NCBI RefSeq assembly: GCF_036373705.1
Contig: NC_089867.1
Span: forward strand, 23,329,823-23,393,822
Origin: Amia ocellicauda
Lineage: Eukaryota; Chordata; Actinopteri; Amiiformes; Amiidae
Reading direction: 5' to 3'
DNA: 64,000 nucleotides
Position numbers and translations under genes: made by a program. Shown in pieces: positions 22,583 to 36,459 of the stretch. The notes below the pieces were generated by a model. That model was not told the DNA's origin. It saw only the letters and a list, made by a program, of their open reading frames with translations, and ran no database searches. Each line of letters opens with the position of its first letter. Positions within the stretch are counted from its first letter, which is position 1.

Positions 22583-25500
22583 TTGTATGATCAGTATTAT
22601 TAGTTTTCATTTTATACCCTTTTTACAGAAATGTGAGTTAATTGTCAGGGTGACTAACTTTGCCCTGACTACGACACCCCCGATTATTACAGAGTTAGGG
22701 GAACCCCTAATTAACCCACACACACTGGGGGTACCACACATGGTTCAGCTGATTTTGGACACAGATGATGCAATGCGTTTTATTTTTCAGCACGCAGGGC
22801 AAGAAGTTTATGCCCAGAAAAACACAAGGATTATCTAAATACAAAACCTAACACCAAAACCTTTAATAAAAGTCACTATAAAATCTAAAATCCCTATACT
22901 AACCTAAACCCTATACAAAAGCTAAAACAAATACTAGAACCCTCAATCAAATACAAAAAAGAGCAATAAGTAGAAAAGTAATAGTGTTGTACCAGCAATA
23001 TAGATGATCAGTCAGCACAAAAGGAAAATAAGTTTGAGTCCTTGGCCATAGGGAATAAGCAAAACCCAATGTCTCTCACAACACTTCCAGCCAATCAGAG
23101 CAGGTGCAGAAGGTTAACTGCCAGCAGTGTGGGCAGCACCTGAATTAGTGCCAGTATGTGTCATCAGGTGTGTTCACTGATTGGAAAATAACCTTATTAG
23201 GCAAATAAATTTAAAAACATATGAAACAAAACAAACCAATTACTAATAAAATAATAATAGTGTTAATATAATCACAAAGTGATTAAAATAACAGTGAAGA
23301 GCAATAAAGACTATAATAAGTGATAAGCATGCTTCTGTCGCCATCTGTGACATAATTATAAAACCGAAACATCTAATCATGTTAATATATACCAAGCTTT
23401 GACTGTAATGGAAAAAAAAAAGTTATGTTATGAAATCTAATCAAATAATGAACAGGCAGGAGAAAGACAGAATACAATGCATAATTACCAAAAAAAAAGA
23501 AAATTAATTTGCTCTTTGTTTGTACAAACCTATTTACATGAAATTACTTATTTCTTACAGGTTTTTGACTAGGTTCATTGTGCATGTTTTCGGCAATTTG
23601 GTTTAGAGAGTGATTTCAGCTGCTCAAGTTATCCCAGCACAAAATTGTTATAAAAGCATTAAAATAAAGGAAATTATGCACACAAAATCTCAAGCTTGTT
23701 TTTCCAGGAGCTATGCATTTATTGTTGTATTTCTATGGTGCTTAATTGGACTACAGAAGCACCAATAAATCACATGTATATGTATAACAAGTGTAATATT
23801 AGAAAACAGGCAAATCGAGATGATAGCGATTATAGCCTTAGGAATTAAACTCTACACTCTACACTCCCTTCTTCAGTTGTTGTTTAATTTTGTTGCTGCA
23901 TTTTAAAAAGATGCCCGAGAGACATCTAAACAAAGAAAAAAATAAACAAATCAATGAAGAAGGCTCTGTGCAATCTGAGGCACAGCACCCCCCCTTCGAA
24001 CCACAAACAGATCAGCGGCAGTGATTAAATGTTGTCATCCTTAAATAATGTTTCTCGCAACGATGGGAAAAGGAAGCAGGTTATAGAAAGCACTTCACTG
24101 GCAGCATGTATTTAAAATGTCATGGGCCTTGAGTCACAGAATAATGATGTGTGTCAGAAATTTGATAAAATGCAACAGTGGAGCTTCTCAGAACTGCGAG
24201 CACTCACAGTTTCGTGGTTGTGAAACAATATACACAACTCACCGTTAACCCCAGCTGTAAGTTCATGCTTCTCCTATGCTCTTATGCTCACATGGCACTA
24301 TTTCATTTCACACTCCTTTTTCTACGTCCAGTTAAATTCCCTTTTGTGACTCTGTAGTGATTCATGCTTTGAATTTCACATGTCATACTTGCAAGCTAAA
24401 GAAAACCTGTTAAGTGCTGTACAAGCATTCAATACTTCACGAAAAGCCAAGACTGAGCACCAGCATCCACACCTGCCAGCGCCGGGTGAATTGTAGATTC
24501 CATTTTATCCATAATGACATATTGACAACAATCAGGCTGAAAGTGATGCACAAGGATTTTGTAGAGATGCTTAAAGTCACCAACATTTTTAGCTGTATTT
24601 TGCAAGTGCCGAAAGTCAAGAGTTCACACTTATGTAAAAGATCTCTTATTCGAAGCATCACATTTCTAAACATGTGGTTAATTAGTGACAATTAAACACT
24701 TGCTTATAATAAATCAGACCTTGCTAATAAGTATTTTCCATGAGAGACAGGAAGACAGCAATTTGGAAATGCTAAAGAATTCACACGTGGCACACAGATG
24801 GGAAAATTCAACAACGTGACCGGCAAGAGTGAACCAGGCATTATCTGCAATAGGTGGTGATGAGATATTGATAGCAGGAACAACAGCATCCCTCCATCAA
24901 TAAAACAAATGTTCGCTGATGCCTCCATGTCTTGCACAACCAGCTGCGTCTTATTAGGAAACCCTGTCTCTGCTTTGGGACAAACACTTGATCATCTTGA
25001 ACTGTATTAGCTGCAGCCCTGAATGATAATAAAAAGCACACAAGTAGCCAGGTGGGTAGCTTTAACTTGTCAGCTGGGGCATGTTGACAAATTCAACACA
25101 AAGGCAGGTCATTGAATGTGCCAGGGATTAAGTAGCCTAATTGGGATGGTAAAATAATGTATTACGAATAATCGCATGGACCAAACAGTGCTACACACAC
25201 TAGAGAGTCTCTAGACAATGATGCCAGCATTACACAATGTTACACAATGAGCTCTGTTACACTCAAAGATTTATGTTCTAACTTTACGAACACATTTGGG
25301 GTTACAATTTAGATATTCCTAGATATAATGGTGACCCTTTTAATAATAACGAATCCCTAAGGCAGTCACTGTGTGTTATCTTAATGTCACATTCAATATA
25401 TGAATGCACACTGGGCCAAGATTGTCAAAGGCACCATTGTTGATTTGGCATTCCAAATTGTGTTGCTGCTTGCATCTCTGATCTAGGGGTGAAAGGTCAG

Positions 25501-27424
25501 GATTATCCCCACAAGTATGGGCGTCTGTCCTGACAAGTAAACCATATAATCATTTTTACATTGTGCCTCGTTTAACGTATACAAATCCGTGGGCTGATAT
25601 CATTGAGAAAAATGGAGCGAGAGGTGATTCCTGGCACGTAAATGTGAAAATCAATCATAGTGTTATCATCCCAATTGTCCAGTGGGGGGATAATTACACA
25701 AAGTAATTGAAAATGACCAGCAAGTTGATTTATAGCTACAGACGCAATGTGTGCTTGACTGGCTTTGTCCTGGGCTGAAAACAACACAGTATATCACAGT
25801 ATTTAGACTTCACTTAGAGATTTAAATTTCAAAGCTCTGCATGCTGACTAAAAGCAGTGTGGATGATTAATTGTCTTTTATCGAGCAGTATTGCCCTTGC
25901 ATCTGGAATACATTTGGTGCAGAGATGAACTTTAAAAATTGAAATTGTTAACAGGACACACTTGCCTGGCGATCAATAAGAACACATTAATACCTGTATT
26001 CACTATTAAAAGACATGTAGTGAAAGAAAATTCCTCAATACTTCCTTCCTCTTATCGTTGTGTTGGTGTTGTGGTGGTTGGCAACATTTTAAATGTTTTA
26101 CTCCAGTCTCTAATTATGTATTCATTCATGCAGTAATAAATCTTGTCTTTTCTTATATTTACTACTGGAAACACCAGAATAAACCTTAAAAATAAAGCTA
26201 CTGAGGGAATTTAATGCCTATGTTGCATGACTGAGGTATGAGCACAGTTTGGTTATGCAGACACCTGAGAGAAGAATACATTTAGGACACCTTTCCACTT
26301 ATTATTATTATAATCCACTAGATTATATTTATACATATTCCTCCTTCTCAGGTATTTAAGGTCTTTAATTTCAGGTCTATAAAATGCTCTTCCCATGGGA
26401 ACGCAACCTTCCAAAGAACCTCTATTGGAACTAATGAGCCACAGTTTGAGAATCTGTTTCCTCGCCCAACCTCTCATAATTGGGCTCAAGTATTTTATGT
26501 CCCTATATTTCGTCAATTCGGCTTTTTCTTCCACTCAGAATTTGTTTTGTGTTTATCTGAAAACATGTTCCTTTGAGCTTTATTGTTAGACAGCAGATGC
26601 TCATAGAAATTCCAGCAAACTATTATAAATAATCACATATAATCAAGCTTCATTACAGAGACCATTAATTTAATGAATTTGGAGAACATCATTAACTCCG
26701 ATACATCTCTTAAATGTATTCTGAATTAACAAAGCAATTAGGTACGATCGCAACAATGCACCATTCATTTGTAGTTTAGTTTTTTAAATCAAACACTAAT
26801 GAATCTTTTCATGAATTCAAACACATCACTTTTATTTCAATAATATCAAACATGACATGGTAACAAACAAATACAGCTAATCAATACATTGAAAAAATAG
26901 GACATAACTGTAATTGTGCTGGAGTACAGTTAATTTGAAAAGGAAATAAACAAAAACAACCCCAATAAAAATGGACAGAACTGAGTACTTAAAAAGCATG
27001 CACCTTATGAATATAGACCCAGCTTGTTAAGATATATAAAAGGCAGATGCGTTGTTTTTTAGTTGTAATAGGAAAGTCATTTCACTGTGAATTGATTTAA
27101 CAAGCTTAATGTCTTCCTACTTCATTACTCCCGAAGAATAATGTTAGCTTTGGCAGAACTGCCTCCCAGGGTGGCTGTGTTGTTTTGTCTCTTAGGATCC
27201 ATTCTATGTCTTCTACAGTTTATTTGTAATCTATGTCTGTCCAGTTTATAGCCATTCAACATCTTCACTCTTTCAGTGAGGTAATAATACATTACAAATG
27301 TGTTTGTTCTTTGATCCATTTACTTGTTTTCCTATCTTTCATTGTTATCCAAACATGTATTCCTCCCTGTTGTATGTGTTGTTTTTGAATGAGAATACAC
27401 AGGTCACATACTTTTGTCTTGTGA
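22583..27424. other. intergenic, no gene seen
   Basis: Long AT-rich stretch without a supported exon. The part 22620-23380 has an uneven composition (C-rich then A-rich) that could be an old repeat, but no terminal structure was found. The block 25400-25790 reads like conserved non-coding DNA and is listed separately. Confidence 0.4.
25400..25790. promoter_or_regulatory. candidate conserved non-coding element
   Basis: A complex, balanced block with AT-core homeodomain-like sites (TAATTACACAAAGTAATTGA) and no repeat structure or gene model. A 71-codon minus-strand frame crosses it but shows no domain. Called on texture alone. Confidence 0.18.
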
Positions 27425-27426
27425 TA

Positions 27427-28342
27427 CAGCTCTGGGTAAAATTAAGAGACCACTGGAGTAAGGTCATCTTCTCTGGTGAGTCCAATTTTCAGCTTTGCCC
27501 AACACCTGGTCGTCTAATTGTTAGACGGACACCTGGAGAGGCCTACAAGCCACAGTGTCTCACACCCACTGTGAAATCTGGTGGAGAATCGGTGATGATC
27601 CTGCTTCAGCATGGCTAGAATCAGGCAGATTTGTCTTTGTGAAGGACGCATGAATCAAGCCACGTACAAGGTTGTCCTGGAAGAAAACTTTCTTCTGCTC
27701 TGACAATGTTCCCCAACTCTGAGGATTGTCTTTTCCAGCAGGACAATGCACCATGCCACACAGCCAGGTCAACCAAGGTGTGGATGGAGGACCACCAGAT
27801 CAAGACCCTGTCATGGCCACCCCAATCTCCAGAACTGAACCCCATTGAAAACCTCTGGAATGTGATCAAGAGGAAGATGGATGGTCACAAGCCATCAAAC
27901 AAAGCCGAGCTGCTTGAATTGTTGTGCCAGGAGTGGCATAAAGTCACCCAACATCAATGTGACAGACTGGTGGAGAGCATGCCAAGACACATGAAAGCTG
28001 TGATTGAAAGTCAGGGTTATTCCACCAAATATTGATTTCTGAACTCTTCCGAAGTTAAAACAGTAGTATTATATTGTTTAAAAATGAATATGAACTTATT
28101 TTCTTTGCATTATTTGAGGTCTGACAACACTGCATCTTTTTTGTAATTTTGACCAGTTGTAATTTTCTCCAAATAAATGCTCTAAATTACAATATCATTA
28201 TTTGGAATTTGGGAGAAATGTTGTCAGTAGTTTTTAGAATTAAACAAAAATGTTCATTTTACCCAAACACATACCTATAAATAGTAAAACCAGAGAAACT
28301 ATAATAATTTTGCAGTAGTCTCTTCATTTTTTCCCAGAGCTG
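27427..28342 (+). mobile_element. internally deleted Tc1-like DD34E element
   Basis: Outer ends CAGCTCTGGG (27427) and CCCAGAGCTG (28342) are inverse complements, flanked by TA at 27425-27426 and 28343-28344. At 916 bp it lacks the 5' half of the transposase: the left terminal region AATTAAGAGACCACTG runs straight into mid-gene sequence. The remaining transposase is broken into two frames. This TIR type is common in fish Tc1 families. Confidence 0.93.
27454..28035 (+). pseudogene. Tc1 transposase remnant (DD34E type)
   Basis: The first fragment (27454-27618) reads WSKVIFSGESNFQL and continues to GGESVMI, then stops. The first catalytic Asp of the usual SDES motif is Gly here. After a broken stretch the second fragment (about 27705-28035) reads LFQQDNAPCHTARSTKVW, WPPQSPELNPIENLW and ends GYSTKY. 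The second Asp and the Glu are kept, with 34 residues between them. The DNA-binding head is deleted, so it is inactive. Confidence 0.92.
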
Positions 28343-28344
28343 TA

Positions 28345-30325
28345 TATTGACAGATTTCCTTTTAATATTCTACTGCTATTCTATTCTAGATGTCTTTTTA
28401 TCTGCTTCAGTCTTCACAAAACTGTTCAGTTCACTATTCATAGGCAAGTCTTATATGATAGAAAAATTATAATATATTCTTAATTTTCTTTGTAAGTGCA
28501 TTGTGAGTGATACCTTTTCCTTCAGTTTGTTTTGGTTGAAGGTCCAGTTATCACACAAAGGATCAGTAATGCTTGAAACCATCTCCCACGCTGATATTTT
28601 TTACATATAGCAACTATGTATTTAATGTGTTTTAGACAAAGCCTAAAGTTGGTTACTAGAAATATCCTAGTATCCAGCATTTATCTTCAATAATCATAGG
28701 GCGACCTGCTTGCACATTTAATGAGACATTGTGGGAAACAGGCATGAACCAATTTACAATCCCCAGATTACATCAAAATATTTCCTACAACCCTGAGCTT
28801 TTTGTTTTTATGAGATGAGAATGTCATGTGACATTGTGGACGCCTAGAGCTCAAAAGTCTGAAGATCAATAATACGCCTAAAAAGCAACACATTAGAAAT
28901 AATGTTTTTTAACACATTAAGTACTTATTTCTTCTCTATTTTTCACTGTGAGGTCCTGGAAATTAAGTTCAAGCCTTGAATGTAACAAAAGAAAAGAGAA
29001 TGGCATGAATACAATAAAGAAAAAATGTATCTATTTTAAATAATTCACATACAGCCACATGTGGTGAGGAATCCCATTCTGTACAAGTGTTCAAACAAAA
29101 CATTTTTATATTCTAAATGTAATTATCCGCACTGTAAAATTTGAAAAAATTTAACTTTCATACTTCATTAACCTTTTCAAGGGGAATTGAAACTTTGTTA
29201 ACACACAATGTACTTTATATGCCATAAGTTGTGCCGTTTCAATATTTGCCTGAGAGAAAAGTGTACAATCTTGATGTATGTTGGCAGATGATCCAGAATG
29301 CGGAGTAACCATAGAAACAGTATATTTACATTAAAAAGCTCCCATTGTAATTCTTTGAAAAACAGCCTTGTGCTAATGACCTCAACCAGCAAAAATCATT
29401 CTTGTGCTGCACGCTACAGTCACCATTTGTAACCTCTTCCCATCCTCTTGCTGTGCAAAATAGCATGCCCTCACATTTCCCGCAGCATCTGAACACTGAA
29501 GCTTCTCATCTGTTGAGGCACAGGGAGTCCCTACTTATGAATACCTATCTTGAACAAAAACCAAATGGAACGACAGGATCACAACCTGTAAAATAAAATA
29601 TCGAGTCAGTAGTAGAGTTGGGATTAGATATTTGTTACAAACCACTGAAACAAATCCAGGTCCAAGGGCCTGTGAGGCAACACTAACCACCGTGCTTCCT
29701 GCCTGTGAACATATTTACTTGAATAATAACAGATCAAAAGTAGGCCAGACTTACACAAGCAAGAAACACCTGATGGTTGACATTTGCATAATGCCAACAC
29801 ATCAAATTGCACTTATCATCACAATGGAAACTGTAACTCCCCCGGCCGCTTAGAGAATAAAATAATCACACATTCGTCAGAGCCATGAAATAGGTTCTCT
29901 CTCTCTCTGCATTGTATCAGGTACTCTGTCATGTGGAAGACGCTACTGCTGCAATACATCTGTGGTGTCGCCCAAAGTGTTTCCTGATATTTAAGTAGGA
30001 GTTTCACAAGCGTCCAGCAAAATCATCACAAAATCATTACTGGACCTTACTGGAGGGAGAGGTATCACTTACAGTGGTCACACAAAGGCACAGCGACATT
30101 TACCACACTGATATTCTAGACATGGACCTAGTCTGCCTCTCTTTCATCTTCTCTCTCTGAGTTGAGCATGACAATCAGTTCATCAGTGACATCAATATGC
30201 CAGTGAGGCAGTCAAAATGGACCGTTTCATTCATGGAAATGCATTTTCTGCAAAGCCTCATTAGTGTCATCTTGTCCGAGGAGACACCTACACACACACA
30301 CACACATTACCTGTTCCCTATCTCA
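28345..30325. other. intergenic, no gene seen
   Basis: AT-rich, no supported exon. A short CT run occurs near 29898-29910 and a CA repeat at 30289-30308 next to the following transposon. Confidence 0.45.
30289..30308 (+). repeat. short (CA)n microsatellite
   Basis: About ten CA units, directly upstream of the Tc1-like element at 30328. Confidence 0.85.
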
Positions 30326-30327
30326 TA

Positions 30328-31154
30328 CACCAATAAGCTGTAACATTATGACCACTGACAGGTGAAGTGAATAACACTGATAATCTCGATATCATGGCAC
30401 CTGTCAGTGGGTGGGATATATTAGGCAGCAAGTGAACAGTTTGTCCTCAACGTTGATGTGTTAGAAGCAGGAAAAATGGGCAAGCGTAAGGATCTGAGCG
30501 ACTTTGACAAGGGCCAAATTGTGATGGCTAGACGACTGGGTCAGAGTATCTCCAAAACTGCAGCTCTTGTGGGGTGTTCCCGGTCTTCAGTGGTCAGTAC
30601 CTATCAAAAGTGGTCCAAGGAAGGAAAAGCGGTGAACCGGCGACAGGGTCATGGGTGGCCAAGGCTCATTGATGCACGTGGGGAGGGAAGGCCAACAGAC
30701 GAGCTACTGTAGCTCAAATTGCTGAAAAAGTGAATGCTGGTTCTGATAGAAAGGTGGGAGAACACACAGTGCATCGCAGTTTGTTGCGTATGGGGCTGCG
30801 TAGCCGCAGACCAGTCAGGGTGCCCATGACCCCAAAGCGCCTACAATGGGCACGTGAGCATCAGAACTGGACCACGGAGCAATGGAAGAAGGTGGCCTGG
30901 TCTGATGAATCACGAGTTCAAGGTGTTGACTTGGCCTCCAAATTCCCCAGATCTCAATCCAATCAAGCATCTGTGGGATGTCCTGGACAAACAAGACAGT
31001 CCATGGAGGCCCCACCTCGCAACTTACAGGACTTAAAGGATCTGCTGCTAACGTCTTGGTGCCAGATACCACAGCACACCTTCAGAGGTCTAGTAGAGTC
31101 CATGCCTCGATGGGTCAGGGCTGTTTTGGAGGCAAAAGGGGGACCTGATCGGTG
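30328..31154 (+). mobile_element. Tc1-like element with several internal deletions
   Basis: The left end CACCAATAAGCTGTAACATT is flanked by TA (30326-30327). The right end is a stub, ACCTGATCGGTG, followed by TA (31155-31156). The right inverted repeat lacks most of its inner part. The sub-terminal phrase TTAGGCAGCAAGTGAACAGT and the transposase head identify a well-spread fish Tc1 family. It is too damaged to move on its own. Confidence 0.9.
30476..31139 (+). pseudogene. Tc1 transposase remnant
   Basis: The head is intact from ATG 30476: [20 protein letters not shown], with the paired-like helix-turn-helix [21 protein letters not shown] small deletion near 30690-30700 shifts the frame; the other frame then gives [20 protein letters not shown] and VHRSLLRMGLRSRRPVRVPM. 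After WSDESR (first Asp, near 30900) a larger deletion removes the second catalytic Asp, and the sequence resumes at KVLTWPPNSPDLNPIKHLWD, where the catalytic Glu is Lys. The C-terminus ends near AVLEAKGG. Confidence 0.92.
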
Positions 31155-32629
31155 TATATCTCCCTTTACATCCCACGGCCTATGTTGTGTCACCAAACTC
31201 AGAAACACCAATATATTATGAAGTTAATCCAGCCATTTAGTAAAGGTTTGAATCCACACAAAAGCACCCTGAATTGAATTGTTATAGAAGACAGCCAGCA
31301 ATTTCCTGAGTCAAAGCAAATGTGTTGTAAATCAGCACATTTGTCCTCATTGCATATCCTCTCCGTCAGCAGAGGTAGATATCTGAAATCAAATCACTAG
31401 GGGAAACAACATGATCGACTACTAAGAATAAATTGTGGGTTGTTCAGATGCTCAGATGGAGGGACAATGTCATTTATAAAATCAATGTCAAACACATTTT
31501 ACTTTAATGGATTATAACACAAATAGACATGGAGAGGTTAGTCCAATGATTCACTACTGATTGCTTATAGGTATATTATTGATAAGCCATTGAGTAATCA
31601 CCCTTTGTTGAAACTGCCTTTGTTTCGTTTAAATAAGCTTGTTGCCACAATCAGCGTGGATCCCAATCAAATTAAATCAATTGCTTACCTAAGGCATCTC
31701 GAGGACAAGCAGCCAACAACAGTAAAACTCCTGCATTTAATAGAGTAAATCCACCTCTGAAATAAAATAGTTTTGAGTAAAGGGTTTGAATACTTCTGAA
31801 TAGAATTGAATCAGCCCCACACCCAATTTTTATTTCACTCATATACAATGTAAACACTTTCCCCTTGTTTAATAAATAAATACATGCATACAGTAGTACA
31901 TAAATAATCTGGCCAGTCCAGACCTCTTTGCTAGGCTGTCATTCCCCTCTGCCAAGTGAGTAGTAAAGCCAAAGCCATTATATAACCTTAATTGGGTCTT
32001 AACTGGGGTTGTAAACAACCGAACTGTAATTTGTATAGAATAAGTACAGGCAAACACATGAAGGGATACACACTCCATCATATTCCTGAAGAACTCAAAC
32101 CCTGTATATTTTATGAATGACATTAAACCCTGACTTGATTAAGAGCTCTAAGCACAGGTAACGTCAACCACAGGAGTATTGTCCCGGATTGAATTGAGTC
32201 ATCAAGAACACAGACAGAGCGAAAACCAGAAGACCCTGTGGTTCTTCACGGCCCAGAAACACTGCCACCAGGGACTGTTTACTTACCACTCAGAAGTGAA
32301 TTATGGGACTTGATTGTGCAGCTGAGTGTGGTAGTTAATATTTTATGAAAAAGCTGCCACTTTCCAGAATGCAATAACAGTCAATCCGGCATTATTTAAT
32401 AAAGCAAAATGAGGTAACAGGAGGAGAGTTCCTCACAACTCATTTTGGGCCACTGACTTTTTAAAATATTGATTTATCATGAAAAGTAGAGCTCTAGAAA
32501 CAAATAAATGACGCAGAATCAATATACTGACCGATGCCCAATGTCAAGTGTTCATACGGACACAGGATGAGGACATTTGGAAATGGTATAGGTAACTTCC
32601 AGATTCAATCTCCATGATTAAAGGGTAAA

Positions 32630-32820
32630 TGACGTCTGGATTATGAATCTCATTCAGGCTGTTTTGATAAGATTTATTGAAAAGCCTCCCCTGAATGATC
32701 ACACCTCAGCACTGTTATTTAAACCAATGCCGATTTCACTGAATACGAAATGTGAGGCGATGTTTGCATTTGAGTGACTGCAACCTTAATCTTCACATGA
32801 ATGTCCCCTTAGATTGTTTA
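32630..32820. promoter_or_regulatory. candidate conserved non-coding element
   Basis: A balanced block with phrases such as CTCATTCAGGCTGTTTTGAT and GGCGATGTTTGCATTTGAGT (octamer-like TTTGCAT). No gene model and no repeat structure. Called on texture only. Confidence 0.18.
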
Positions 32821-35416
32821 TAGATATTTTTTCAACACTACAGATGTGTGTCTGAATTATACATAGTTATGTAGTAATTAGGCATAACATAAGAGATGTC
32901 AGAGATGTATGTTAAATTAATTGTCGATGAGAAGTACATGGTTTTTATTAAGATATATGTGTTTGTTGTTGTTCGTTTCTTGTTGCCAACATGTTACAGC
33001 TGATAATGATATTCAAATCAGGAAATAAAACTGAATTACTGATCAAGTCTCCAGACTGACAATATCAACCTCACAAATCATTTAGTATTAAATTAAACAT
33101 TTTACACAACAAACAACATTCATTTCAAACTCCCACAGTTAAGATTAATTAGTATGTTTTCCTAGTAATATTATCCCAGATCATAATTTTAAATATAAAT
33201 AAATCATTATAATATAGATGCCTCCTGAATATGTAGGAAATAACATTGAAATTAAGACCGCATGGGGCTACCAATTTCTTGGTTCAGTCTTCCTTGTACA
33301 AATAATAAAAACAAATAATGTCTACAAAACTGTACATGCTAAATATTTTCACCTAATGACACACTCAACTGCATAATGTGTGGTTTCCCGTGTGTTGTTT
33401 GTGTTTGGTGCAAAGTGCGTAAGCTTGTTTCACCAGACTCCACCAGTGCCGCTGTGGGTAATTTCGAACCAGAAAAGCTGCAGCATTATCTACATAAACG
33501 CCAACAGTCCCCTTGATGGGTCTGTCTATTGAATCCTGCAGATGGAAGCAGATCTTACCTCCACCCACGTTACACATTTTCATTAGCAGGGTGACTGAAT
33601 AGACACCCTCCCCCATACGCAGAGCACAATAAACACACAATGTTCCACCACGGCCTAAGCAAGCAAATGCATCGCGGAGTACCCAGCCTATGAATTATTA
33701 ATGTACACTATTACTAAATACCATATCTTTCAAGAAAGCAGCAAATTTACTTAGGAATTGGGTTGCATCCTTTGAAGCAGGGGCGTCGATTTCTCGCATT
33801 GAGGAGGACCGTGTTTGACAAATACATTATGCATTGCATATCTCCATCTGAACCAGGCAATTTCTACATCTGTAATGACGGCGCCGAGCCCAGAATGAGA
33901 ATTCAGTCGATTTCTTGTTCCAAAAGGCAGTTTTTTCTTATTTGAAACACTTGAAAAACAAATGAAAGACTCACTTATGACTTAGCCAAGGCTCGGATAA
34001 TTGCCAGTAATTGAGAAGTGCCATCTACATTGATGACTGTTGCTCTTCTTTTGATCTTCCTTAAAGCCTTTCCTTTTCTCATCTCTCTTTTCAAGTGCTG
34101 CATAAACTGATGGGCATTGCTTTTTTATTCTGCTCTTGGAAGTCCAGTTCCTTTAATTCATTATTTACCTAAGCAGTTTGTGCATCTTCCCACAGACACC
34201 TCCTGCACAGACAGGAAATGCCGACTGCCAGCAAATAGAAAGGACAGACTAATTAGCACCACTCGACGATTAGAGACAAAAATGGGGAAGAGAAGAATTC
34301 ATTATCTTAGAAAAAGGCTTGAGATGTGAAAGAGTGCAACGGAAAAAAGAAGAAGAGATGTTGGGAATAGATCAGTGTTTTGCCAACTCTTCAATGGACT
34401 TTTCATCTTTGACCTCCCTGGGTCAGTGTTCGTGTGTGGTATTAATTATATGTATAGTTTAGGGACCCTGTTTATGAATTTAGTCTCAAAGAAGTGTCAG
34501 GCTTTGGTTTGGTTTTTGTATATCTTTTGGTTTGGAGAACCAGCACACTTTATAATAAAAGCACTTACTTCCCTACATCCCTGTCTCAGTGTTTCCTGAA
34601 CCCCACCTTCAGAGCCCAGACACACTGTCCAATCCAAACCTTTGCTCTGCATCTGTATCTGTCTCTTTTCCTTAGGCAATACTTTTGTTTGGGTTTTTCT
34701 CCCATTCTTAGGCAGTCCTGATAGCAGAAAGTGACTATTTTCTTTCTCAACCATCATTAACTCAGTTCAGAAGTAATATGTGATTGAGTTTGATTGCAGC
34801 CAAATCAACATCTGTACATATAAAAGCAATCCTTATGTTATTAAATACTACCTGCTGTGATTTTACACGCCCCGTTCTTCACACCAAACAGCCTGTCTCG
34901 TTCATGGCATCGAATTGCCTTGCCTTTACTCAAATCTCAGACAATCAACTCTTAATAACTGTTGTGCCATTGTTAGAAAGCAACATGGGTCGAAAGGTTT
35001 ACTGCTCGGAAATTGTAGAAAGGAATTATTCTTCCCTAGCCCTTCTGAAATATGCATTTCCACCTGCAATCAAAAACACACGGTTTACATTTCTAAACAA
35101 TGTCTACTTATAAGTGTAGCTTCCCTTACGTTTTCAAAGCCAAAGTGGAATCACAAGCCTCTGAATAAATTTGAACATTGTGCATGAAGAAATATGTGTA
35201 TAGGTTTTGACAGAAATTCTACCAATGCAGACAATAATGATAGTCATATCATTTGTTTCTTTTATAAATATGTGTAAAGAAAAATATTGTTTCATGTTTC
35301 TTTGTATCGTTTCTAGTTTCTGTATAATTTGTGTGTTTAGTGACCACTTATCAGATCCATAAGTGGCCACTGGCAGTATGAAGTACTTTTCACTTCGAAC
35401 AAATGGGTAGTCTCTC

Positions 35417-35448
35417 AAATCTCTCTCTCTCTCTCTATCTCTCTCTCT
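35417..35448 (+). repeat. (CT)n microsatellite
   Basis: A CT repeat of about 32 bp with one TAT interruption. Confidence 0.85.
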
Positions 35449-36459
35449 GAACAGACTTTAATGTAGTTTGGAGTTAGAAAATGTGCTTATCAAAATCGTT
35501 TGCGCAGCTCATTAATATTCAATACATGATCTAATTCACCAGATTAAGTTTCTCTCTCTTGGAATCAAATAATACAAGATGCAATGATGAATAATTAAAG
35601 ACAAAATAAATAAAAGTATTGTTAATAATCAATGCATTCCTAAAAAAAGTGTTACTAAAAATGAAAAACAAGGGGAACAGTTTTATATATTTCCCTTTAT
35701 GAAATAAAACTGAGCCACTAGAGGGCACATGTGTTAAAATGAGGCTTAACCCATGACTGAACATCAGCAGTTTATTATTATAAGAGAGAAAAGAGGCTGT
35801 AAAAGCTACAGTGAAACTCATTTTATGAACAGGATAGGCAAAAAAAATATATATATATATTACCCACATGTTTAAAATAAGAGTGAAGGCCAAACAAACA
35901 CAAAAAAGTCCAACATAGCAACATGTCACCACACCACTGTCTGAATGTATATTCTATATATTGTATGAACAAGAGGGAAGGCTGAACCTTAAAAGCTGTC
36001 CTTGAAAATTATAACTGCTGTAAAAAGATAGTAATAAAACTAAATAAATGTTTTCTTACCTTCTCCTTAACTAACTTTCTGACTGCTAGTCCAAATGACC
36101 ACAGTGTGTAAATGCCCTTCTCATTGAAAAGCCACATTCACAGGCCTGATTTGTAACCGTGCATTTGAACCGAGTTGCTTTCCTCCAGAGGGCTCTAGAC
36201 ATGAAATAGTCAACATGTTAAAGTCTGTGTCAGCCCATTTAACAGGTTCATGTCAGACGTACAGGGGGAGAAAACATGTATTAAAGAGCAAAGGATGTAA
36301 ATTGTCTCTTGGAAGGAAAGAAAATCTTGCTTCTGCCTCTTTGCACCGAATTTAAACACGAGAAGTGCTTGACAAAAGAGAAAGTTGGCTTTTGTTAGAC
36401 AAACCTGAACAGTAGCAGAACAATTTGATTTGAATGTGAAAATATCACCCACCTGAAAT

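Noticed and set aside
22257..22610. 117-codon minus-strand frame
   Set aside because: It lies in the LINE-like repeat and shows no reverse transcriptase or endonuclease motif, so I treat it as repeat sequence.
22620..23380. Possible LTR retroelement fragment
   Set aside because: Uneven composition suggested an old repeat, but I found no paired LTR, TG...CA ends, primer-binding site or pol motif.
33365..33640. 91-codon minus-strand frame
   Set aside because: No recognised domain, no splice context and no composition shift; expected by chance in 64 kb.
35531..35932. 133-codon minus-strand hydrophobic frame
   Set aside because: The hydrophobicity comes from A/T-rich sequence read as Phe, Ile and Leu; no conserved motif, and it crosses an AT repeat.
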